This document shows positions 5,818 to 10,671 of a stretch of 10,671 nucleotides of DNA, piece after piece. Position 1 is the first letter of the stretch; every line of letters begins with the position of its first letter. Under the pieces are notes generated by a model. It searched no databases. It was given only the letters and a program-made list of their open reading frames with translations, and was not told the DNA's origin. Location: contig JAUIGA010000082.1 of the NCBI GenBank assembly GCA_030430125.1, positions 1 through 10,671 on the forward strand. The letters are read 5' to 3'. Source of the stretch: Chloroflexia bacterium (GTDB taxonomy: Bacteria > Chloroflexota > Chloroflexia > Thermomicrobiales > UBA6265). The position numbers and the translations under genes were made by a program.

Positions 5818-6651
5818 ATGATCGATATCAATCAGTCGGCCGCCCTCGACCTGCGGGACGTGGGCAAGACATTCAAAAAGAAGCGCAACGACTACGCGCA
5901 CGCCCTCAAGGGCGTGTCGCTGGAGCTGCGACGCGGCGAGTGTGTCGGTATCCTCGGCCCGAACGGATCGGGAAAGAGCACACTCGTCCGCGTGATCTCG
6001 ACGCTGACCACGCAGGACAGCGGCAGCGTGCAGATCTTCGGTCATGACGCCGTGAAGGAGCCGAAGGCGGTGCAGCGGTACATGAACCGCGTCAGTGTCG
6101 AGGCGAGCTTCTTCAAGAAAATGTCGTCGCTGGAGAACCTGCTGTTCGGCGCGAAGCTCTATGGTGTCCCCGATGCCGAGAGCCGGCCGCGCATCCGCGA
6201 GATCCTGGAGGGTGTCGGGTTCGACTACAAGCGCATCAACGATCCGATGGAGCACCTCTCTCGGGGTATGCAGCAGAAGATCGCGTTGGCGCGGGCGCTC
6301 CTGACCAGCCCGGTCCTTATGCTGCTCGACGAACCGACCACCGGACTCGACCCGCGCAGCAAGAAGGATGTCCAGACGCTGATCCGGAGTATCCGGGCCG
6401 ACCACGACTCGACCATCCTGCTTTGCACGCACGATATGGACGAGGCGGAGCAACTGTGCGACCGCATCGGCATCCTGCTCAACGGGGAGCTGGTCGCGAT
6501 CGACACGGTGCAGGGGTTGAAGCAGCACTACCAGAAGGATGGCGTGCTGCCGACGCTCGAAGAGGTGTTCATGGCGGCGACCGGCTCGACGCTGGAGGAA
6601 GCCGAATTCGCGGACGAGCTCGACGGCGAGCCGGTCGCGCAGGGAGCCTGA
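5818..6651 (+). CDS. ABC-2 type transporter ATP-binding protein (DrrA/CcmA-like)
   Basis: This 277-residue protein is the cytoplasmic ATPase of an ABC-2 export-type transporter. It shows Walker A GPNGSGKST (47-55), the signature LSRGMQQK (147-154), Walker B VLMLLDE (166-172) followed by the D-loop TTGLD, and the switch histidine in LLCTHD (205). The Q-loop position, before FFKKMSSLENLLF, holds Glu 95 rather than Gln. I believe this occurs in one clade of ABC-2 ATPases. The C-terminus ends in an acidic tail (EEAEFADELDGE). ATG 5818 has AGGGGA a few bases upstream. The permease gene starts 3 nt after the stop. Families of this type move drugs, polysaccharides, lipids or peptides outward, and the cargo is not evident. 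It follows directly on the three small-protein genes. Confidence 0.93.
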   Translation: MIDINQSAALDLRDVGKTFKKKRNDYAHALKGVSLELRRGECVGILGPNGSGKSTLVRVISTLTTQDSGSVQIFGHDAVKEPKAVQRYMNRVSVEASFFKKMSSLENLLFGAKLYGVPDAESRPRIREILEGVGFDYKRINDPMEHLSRGMQQKIALARALLTSPVLMLLDEPTTGLDPRSKKDVQTLIRSIRADHDSTILLCTHDMDEAEQLCDRIGILLNGELVAIDTVQGLKQHYQKDGVLPTLEEVFMAATGSTLEEAEFADELDGEPVAQGA

Positions 6652-6654
6652 TCG

Positions 6655-7491
6655 ATGCAGATCGCATCCGGATTGAGACCCAGGCCGAACTGGCAGCGCG
6701 AGGCCATCGCGATCTGGGGATACGTGCAGCGCAACTACTTCCTCACGAAGCGCTATTTCATGTGGGAAGTGGTCTGGCTGGTCTACTCGGTGATGAACGC
6801 GCTCACCATCGGGTTCATCGGCGTCGAGTTCGGCGGGGTGAATCCGTCGGTGGCGACAACCTACCTGCTGATCGGCACGCTGATCTGGAGCTACCTCTCG
6901 ATGATCTTCGACCTGCTGTCGGAGACGGTGAGCTGGGAGCGATGGGAAGGCACGATCGAATACACCTTCATGAGTCCGGCCAGCCGTGCCGCGCAGCTCA
7001 TTGGCATGGGCGTCTACGCCGTGCTCTACGGCATCGTCCGCATGATCGTCATGCTCGGGGTGATCTCGCTGTTCTTCGACATGAGCCTGGGGAACGCGAA
7101 CTACCTCGGCGCGCTGGCGCTGCTGGCGATCTGCAGCGTCTCGCTGGTCGGGTTCGGCATGGTGGCGGCGGTGAGGCCGCTGCTATCGCCGGAGAAGGGC
7201 CAGCAGGTAACGGCGATCGTCACGGCGGTGCTGTTGCTGGTGTCGGGTATCTACTACTCGGTGGATGTCCTGCCAGGATGGCTGCAGCCGCTCTCGGTGA
7301 TCTCGCCGGTCACCTATGCGCTCGACGGCATCCGCAAGATGCTCCTGGACGGGGCACCGTTCGCGAGCCAGTGGGACAATGTGTGGCCGCTGCTGATCAT
7401 GGGGCTGATCTTCCCGCCCCTGGGACTGTGGCTCTTCCACGCGGGTGAGATGTTCGCGAAGCGGACCGGCCGCCTGAAGCGAAGCGGGTAG
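6655..7491 (+). CDS. ABC-2 type transporter permease (DrrB-like)
   Basis: This 278-residue protein is an inner-membrane permease with a cytoplasmic N-terminal helix and about six membrane spans. The spans are near residues 35-58, 68-90, 105-138, 145-166, 180-203 and 240-260. The region around WEGTIEYTFMSPASR before the third span, and the late motif LPGWLQPLSVISPVTYALDGIRKML, are hallmarks of ABC-2 membrane proteins (the latter 'P.W......P.TY..d..R' element is shared with DrrB/NodJ). It starts 3 nt after the ATPase stop, with GGGAG inside the ATPase 3' end as binding site, so the two are one translational unit. It should dimerise and work with the upstream ATPase as an exporter. Cargo is unknown. 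The tandem small proteins upstream are candidate partners or substrates by position only. Confidence 0.93.
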   Translation: MQIASGLRPRPNWQREAIAIWGYVQRNYFLTKRYFMWEVVWLVYSVMNALTIGFIGVEFGGVNPSVATTYLLIGTLIWSYLSMIFDLLSETVSWERWEGTIEYTFMSPASRAAQLIGMGVYAVLYGIVRMIVMLGVISLFFDMSLGNANYLGALALLAICSVSLVGFGMVAAVRPLLSPEKGQQVTAIVTAVLLLVSGIYYSVDVLPGWLQPLSVISPVTYALDGIRKMLLDGAPFASQWDNVWPLLIMGLIFPPLGLWLFHAGEMFAKRTGRLKRSG

Positions 7492-7606
7492 CCGCATCAC
7501 ACGGGCGATGCGATGAGCGAGCACGTTGAACACTGAACTGGGTCATGGAGGCTGGTCAGGTCCGCGCGGCCGACCGGCTGGGAGTGTGTCAGTGAGAGGA
7601 GGCTCC

Positions 7607-7990
7607 ATGATCTCTGAACTGGACCTGGCGATGATGACGTTCGCCACTCGCGACGACTGGCTGGCGTGGCTCGACGAACACCACGACACGTCGGATGGGT
7701 TGTGGCTCAGATTCACCTGGAATGGGTCGGGCTTCGACAGTATCTCGCCGTTCGAGGCGATTGAGGGCGCGCTCTGCTGTGGATGGGTCGACCGCGAGGC
7801 GGATACGCTCGAGGAAGACGACTGGTTGCTCCAATTCACCCCGCGTCCAGCGACCACACGATGGACGATGGTCGCGTGCCGGACGGCGGAATCGCTCATA
7901 GCACGCGGCGAGATGAGGCCAGCCGGCTTGCGGGAGGTTGAGCGCGCCATATCCGCCGGTCTCTGGATTGGCGGCGAGCGGCTTCCCTGA
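7607..7990 (+). CDS. YdeI/OmpD-associated ('bacteriocin protection') family protein, short form
   Basis: This 127-residue protein begins MISELDLAMMTFATRDDWLAWLDEHH. It carries the family's DGLWLRF strand, the EALCCGWVD-type motif (here EGALCCGWVDREAD; family E-A-L-C-F-G-W-I-D), the LQFTPRP motif, and GEMRPAGLREVE. ATG 7607 has AGGAGG (7597-7602) 4 nt upstream and matches the usual N-terminus of homologs. Homologs are usually around 190 residues. This one stops shortly after the PAGL motif and lacks the C-terminal part with its WW..SAK.EETR-type segment. It is either a natural short form or a truncated gene. Salmonella YdeI is linked to antimicrobial-peptide resistance through OmpD, but the biochemical role is unknown and Chloroflexota relatives need not act the same way. 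It lies 115 nt after the exporter permease on the same strand. Confidence 0.8.
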   Translation: MISELDLAMMTFATRDDWLAWLDEHHDTSDGLWLRFTWNGSGFDSISPFEAIEGALCCGWVDREADTLEEDDWLLQFTPRPATTRWTMVACRTAESLIARGEMRPAGLREVERAISAGLWIGGERLP

Positions 7991-8094
7991 TGGTGTGGAC
8001 GATACACGGCGAGCAGGGCTGATGTTGCTCGGCTGGTCGTTCCTATCCGGCAAGGGCTGAGGAACTGTGGGCCATGGTCCGCAGGAGCGTGCAT

Positions 8095-8136
8095 GCGACA
8101 ATGCCCGGAGGGATGCGTCCCTCCGGGCATTGTCGC
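8095..8136. terminator. Perfect 19-bp hairpin, probable terminator
   Basis: The arm 8095-8113 (GCGACAATGCCCGGAGGGA) is the exact reverse complement of 8118-8136, around the tetraloop TGCG. It lies 104 nt after the YdeI-family stop. No T-run follows on either strand. A stem this long and perfect should strongly affect transcript ends. A small inverted-repeat element is an alternative. Confidence 0.6.
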
Positions 8137-8169
8137 GCCAGCGGGGCGAGATGCCTCTGACGTGTGATA

Positions 8170-8290
8170 CCGAATCCGGATGCAGCGTGATGGCTCACCA
8201 CCTGGAGCGTCGTCCCGGTGGTGAGCTCGATGCACGGTCGGCACAAGACCGGCGCGACGGTTCGCTTCCCACTGCATCACCCTGATTCGG
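8170..8290 (+). ncRNA. Possibly structured 5' leader before the DUF202 gene
   Basis: Three nested pairings can form. A closing helix joins CCGAATC (8170-8176) with GATTCGG (8284-8290) and, after an internal loop, GATGCAG (8179-8185) with CTGCATC (8272-8278). A 10-bp arm pairs GCTCACCACC (8193-8202) with GGTGGTGAGC (8217-8226). A smaller arm pairs CGGTC (8235-8239) with GACCG (8247-8251). This gives a three-way junction 36 nt before ATG 8326. I recognise no known riboswitch class: no B12 box, TPP or glycine signature. High GC makes chance pairing common, so this is a candidate only. Otherwise 7991-8325 holds only the terminator-like hairpin at 8095-8136. Confidence 0.35.
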
Positions 8291-8325
8291 CAAGAGAGTG
8301 CATTCGTGGAAGTGGATCGTCTCCC

Positions 8326-8688
8326 ATGAGCAACCGACCGGCCGATCCTGACAGTCGCGCTCGAACCCACCTGGCGAACGAGCGCACGTTCCTGGCCTGG
8401 TTGCGCACCGGCTTGAGTCTGGTCGCGCTGGGCCTCGGGGCGGCCCAGTTCCTCGATCACGACCTGCTGCCCGGCGTGCCGCTCACCGGGGTCTTTGCGG
8501 TCTTCCTGGTCGGAAGCGGCATGGTCTTGACGGTGTTGGGAGGTGTCCACTTCACCCACGCACGGAACCAGATCGACGAGGGTGCGCATTTGCCCTCGAC
8601 GCGCGCGGTGTTCATCGGCATGACCCTCGCCACGGTGGCGGGCGTGCTCGCGCTCGGGCTGGTGGTGTTGTTGCTGATCGAGCGATAG
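8326..8688 (+). CDS. YidH/DUF202 family inner-membrane protein
   Basis: This is a 120-residue protein with the DUF202 hallmark near the N-terminus, DSRARTHLANERTFLAWLRT (residues 9-28), compare D.RT.LANERTFLAW.RT in YidH. Three membrane spans follow, at about 22-43, 52-74 and 94-118. Length and layout are normal for the family, whose function is not established. ATG 8326 is chosen because the family motif begins just after it. The frame stays open upstream to a GTG at 8218, but those residues look like leader sequence. The binding site is weak (GGAAGTGGA about 10 nt upstream). The gene appears to be transcribed alone: a hairpin lies upstream and the next gene converges. Confidence 0.88.
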   Translation: MSNRPADPDSRARTHLANERTFLAWLRTGLSLVALGLGAAQFLDHDLLPGVPLTGVFAVFLVGSGMVLTVLGGVHFTHARNQIDEGAHLPSTRAVFIGMTLATVAGVLALGLVVLLLIER

Positions 8689-8850
8689 CGGGTGATCGAT
8701 CGTTCCCGGCTCGTTCGGAACCCGGTTGAACTGTTCGCGGCGCACACTCGCGGACGTGCGGCGCCTGGGGCTACCCCTGGGGGAATGGATGCGATCCGTT
8801 TTCGTCCGAATCTCGCATGAGGGGGTGGCCGCAACGTGCACGGTGCCCCG

Positions 8851-8913
8851 GTGATCAACCTGATCGGCGACGCGCTCCGTGACGCCCTCGATCCACGCTC
8901 CCGCCGCCGGTAG
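8851..8913 (+). pseudogene. Remnant of a DppC/OppC-type permease gene 3' end
   Basis: In the 264-nt gap between two convergent genes, this frame reads VINLIGDALRDALDPRSRRR and stops at TAG 8911-8913. This closely matches the standard C-terminus of DppC/OppC permeases (N-L-[LI]-G-D-[GA]-L-R-D-A-L-D-P-R), and the intact copy in this window ends NLLGDGLRDTLD. The same frame is closed by TGA at 8818-8820, and no other permease sequence is visible upstream, so it is a short fossil left by deletion or rearrangement. The rest of 8689-8952 shows only a weak 5-bp hairpin (8702-8721) and nothing recognisable. Confidence 0.5.
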
Positions 8914-8952
8914 CACGTATGCGCGCGTGGCTCCGTCTCCAACATATGCCCG

Positions 8953-9645
8953 TCATGCAGGCTCTACCATCAGGAGGTAGCCGAGGCCGTCCGGCGCGAT
9001 AATCGGTCTCGCCGCTGGGTCGACCATGGCCGCCTCGCCCTGCGTCAACATTTCGATTTCGCTACCGGACTGAACGACGACCGATCGCGCCAGTGCCACC
9101 ACGACGATCGGAGAGGCAACGTGGTCGGCGAGCGGCAGCGGTTGCGTCAGTTTCCAGCGGGCGACCCGAAGCCCACCTTGTGCGAAGGCGACCGTTTCGC
9201 GGTTGTGCCCGTGGAACCGGTCGGTTCCGTGCGCCGGCGGCGCGAGCTCCGGGTCGAGTCCAGGTGTCGAGATCGCAATGGCGAGCTGATCGCCGGTAGC
9301 CACCAGCCCGCCGCCAGCGGGTACCGGCACGGTGTCGCCGGGGGCGATCGGCCACTCGTGTCGTTCGATGTCAGTCCGGATTTCGACCGATGCCGTGTTC
9401 TCGCGACCTGCCCACAGCACATGCCACAGCGTCCCGGATGCACCGGTCGCCGGGATGCTGGTGCGACGTGTTGTGTCGATCAGCGCGAGGTCGATCCCAC
9501 GCCGGTCGGGACTGTCCGGCCCAACGCGCCAGACCATGTGCGTGGCGTGGTCATCGCGACCGAGATAGCGATCGATGAGGGTGTCACGATCGTCGGTGCC
9601 TCGATCGAGCGCGTTTCCCCGGATTCGCCTCACGGTTCTCATCAT
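8953..9645 (-). CDS. Cupin/mannose-6-phosphate isomerase-like protein
   Basis: This is a protein of 230 residues from ATG 9645. That start overlaps the kinase stop as ATGA and has GAAGGGA about 4-5 nt upstream; the frame also allows ATG 9669, adding eight residues. Visible elements are SGTLWHVLWAGRENT, WPIAPGDTVPVPAGGGLVATGDQLAIAIS, a middle segment GHNRETVAF, then VARWKLTQPLPL, and a second beta-rich stretch ending in PDGLGYLLMVEPA. The repeated 'G[DE]....P.G' turns suggest two cupin barrels. The GHNR..VAF...L.RWKLTQPL pattern recalls mannose-6-phosphate isomerase-like proteins found beside sugar kinases. I cannot trace a full metal-binding set, so isomerase activity is unproven. Coupling to the FGGY kinase argues for a role in the same sugar pathway. 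Confidence 0.6.
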   Translation of the reverse strand: MMRTVRRIRGNALDRGTDDRDTLIDRYLGRDDHATHMVWRVGPDSPDRRGIDLALIDTTRRTSIPATGASGTLWHVLWAGRENTASVEIRTDIERHEWPIAPGDTVPVPAGGGLVATGDQLAIAISTPGLDPELAPPAHGTDRFHGHNRETVAFAQGGLRVARWKLTQPLPLADHVASPIVVVALARSVVVQSGSEIEMLTQGEAAMVDPAARPIIAPDGLGYLLMVEPA

Positions 9646-10671
9646 GCCGTCCCTTCGTGCGAGCCCCATATCCGCCGCGCGGTTGACTGGTATCGTCGCA
9701 ATCGCGCCACCGCCCTGTCACGGTCGAGCGGCATGCCGGTCGCGAGCGGGTGAACCGCCGGCTTCCACGCGTCGGCATCGCCAACCGGATCGATCCAGCC
9801 GATGGCTGTCGCGGCCGAACGCGCGGCGCCCCAGACGGAGAGATCAGGTTCGTCGATGACCCGGATCGGTCTCGCGAACGCCTGGGCGATCCGCTGCAGC
9901 CAGACCGCATCTCGTGCACCACCACCACCAACGAGCATCGGGCGATCATTGCCGATCGTCCCGCCCCCGTGCTTGTAGGACGCGGCGAGCGCGACGGCGA
10001 CGCCATCGATCGCCGCGGCGGCCCTTTCGGCGCGCCCATGTCGCTCCCGCAAACCGACGAAGGTGCCCAGGGCGTCGCTGGACTGCGCACGCTCTCCCCC
10101 AGGGTGCGGCAGAAACAGGAGATCGGCATCGATCGCCGGGGCCGGTTCGCCGAAGGTCGACCGAGCCCACGCGACGACGTTGCCACCGTTCTGTATTGTC
10201 GTCACCCGGAGCCATGATGGCAGGCCGGGAGGCCCGGCGGCCGGCCAACCACCACAGGCAGGCCGTGCCCATGCCGGTTCCAGAATCTGGCAGCCGGTGC
10301 TGAGCATGATCAGTGGGGTCGCCGGATCGGTCGCGCCGGCACCGATCGCACCGGCAGCCGCGTCACCCCCGGCGATCACCACCGGGATGCCGGGCTGGAG
10401 TCCGAAATCGCGCGCTGGTCGTCCCTGCAGCGGCCCGGCCACCGCGCCAGACGGCAGGATTGGTGGCAGCATGTCGAAACCAGCGCCGGCGGCATCGACC
10501 ATCGCGGCATCCCAGGTTCCTGAAGCAGGATCGTACCACCCGGTACTGATCGCGTCGCTCGGGTCGGTGACATGGCGGCCGGTCAGTCGAAAGATGATCT
10601 CGTCCTTGGGCAGGAGGATGCGTTTGGCACCGGCCGCGATGTCCGGCTGTGTCGTGGTCAGCCAATACCAG
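9642..10671 (-). CDS. FGGY-family carbohydrate kinase (xylulokinase-like), C-terminal part
   Basis: About 343 residues are visible. The N-terminus lies beyond the right edge, where the frame is still open. The family pattern is clear: ILLPKDEIIFRLTGRHVTD then SDAISTGWYDP, which in XylB-type kinases closes the first domain. Next come GIPVVIAGGDAAAGAIGAGA with the conserved catalytic-type Asp in GGD, STGCQIL in the phosphate loop region, QNGGNVVAWA, LLFLPHPGGERA, and the late VGGGGARDAVWLQRIAQAF motif that helps bind the adenine of ATP. The enzyme should phosphorylate a ketopentose or related sugar with ATP in the cytosol. D-xylulose is the most common substrate, but FGGY substrate range is wide. 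Its stop codon overlaps the start of the cupin gene (ATGA). Confidence 0.93.
   Translation of the reverse strand, partial: WYWLTTTQPDIAAGAKRILLPKDEIIFRLTGRHVTDPSDAISTGWYDPASGTWDAAMVDAAGAGFDMLPPILPSGAVAGPLQGRPARDFGLQPGIPVVIAGGDAAAGAIGAGATDPATPLIMLSTGCQILEPAWARPACGGWPAAGPPGLPSWLRVTTIQNGGNVVAWARSTFGEPAPAIDADLLFLPHPGGERAQSSDALGTFVGLRERHGRAERAAAAIDGVAVALAASYKHGGGTIGNDRPMLVGGGGARDAVWLQRIAQAFARPIRVIDEPDLSVWGAARSAATAIGWIDPVGDADAWKPAVHPLATGMPLDRDRAVARLRRYQSTARRIWGSHEGTA

Noticed and set aside
5416..6528. A 370-codon minus-strand open frame opposite the ABC ATPase
   Set aside because: It covers the Walker A, signature and Walker B coding region of the plus-strand ATPase and shows no domain of its own.
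8170..8290. Known riboswitch (cobalamin, TPP or glycine)
   Set aside because: None of the conserved boxes of those classes is present, so only a generic structured leader is proposed.
8696..8848. An open plus-strand frame reading TLADVRRLGLPLGEWM
   Set aside because: It looks protein-like but has no good start codon or binding site, matches no family I know, and lies in a frame different from the permease remnant.
7543..8916. A 457-codon minus-strand open frame over the YdeI and DUF202 genes
   Set aside because: It opposes two recognised plus-strand genes and two hairpins, and its translation is low-complexity in Arg, Ser and Pro with no motif.

Overview
The window is high-GC bacterial chromosome. 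The mix of genes points to Chloroflexota, perhaps a Thermomicrobia relative: a deazaflavin (F420) nitroreductase-type protein, a Tat-exported peptide-binding protein, DrrAB-like transport, a DUF202 membrane protein and an FGGY kinase. This is an inference from gene content. An actinobacterium is the main alternative. There is no rRNA, tRNA, CRISPR array, phage or IS transposase that I can support.

Left part (1-4300): the 3' end of an F420/deazaflavin-type oxidoreductase gene (+) meets a minus-strand ABC importer operon at a GC-rich hairpin. The operon reads, in transcription order, family-5 substrate-binding protein (3976-2351), DppB-like permease (2281-1334) and DppC-like permease (1341-439, overlapping by 8 nt). 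A perfect 14-bp stem lies between the binding-protein gene and the permeases. No ATPase gene accompanies the operon here.

Middle part (4180-5820), the most unusual stretch: a divergent control region (minus-strand TTGACA box, 14-nt perfect palindrome, near-consensus plus-strand promoter TTGACG-N17-TATGAT) leads into a run of very small plus-strand ORFs, each with a ribosome binding site. First is a self-contained unit (promoter, 5'-end hairpin, 34-codon ORF, intrinsic terminator), then an 11-codon ORF, then three adjacent paralogous ORFs of 74, 75 and 78 residues. The paralogs share an N-terminal LIH motif and a C-terminal hydrophobic segment ending in G[NT]R[IM]. They lead straight into an ABC-2 type (DrrA/DrrB-like) ATPase-permease pair (5818-7491). 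I do not recognise the small proteins. Whether they are regulators, membrane partners or cargo of the transporter is open.

Right part (7600-10671): a short YdeI/OmpD-associated ('bacteriocin protection') family gene that seems to lack the usual C-terminal part, a perfect 19-bp hairpin, a possibly structured leader before a YidH/DUF202 membrane protein, a 20-codon remnant resembling the 3' end of a DppC-type permease gene, and on the minus strand an FGGY sugar kinase (N-terminus outside the window) overlapping by 4 nt with a cupin/mannose-6-phosphate isomerase-like gene.
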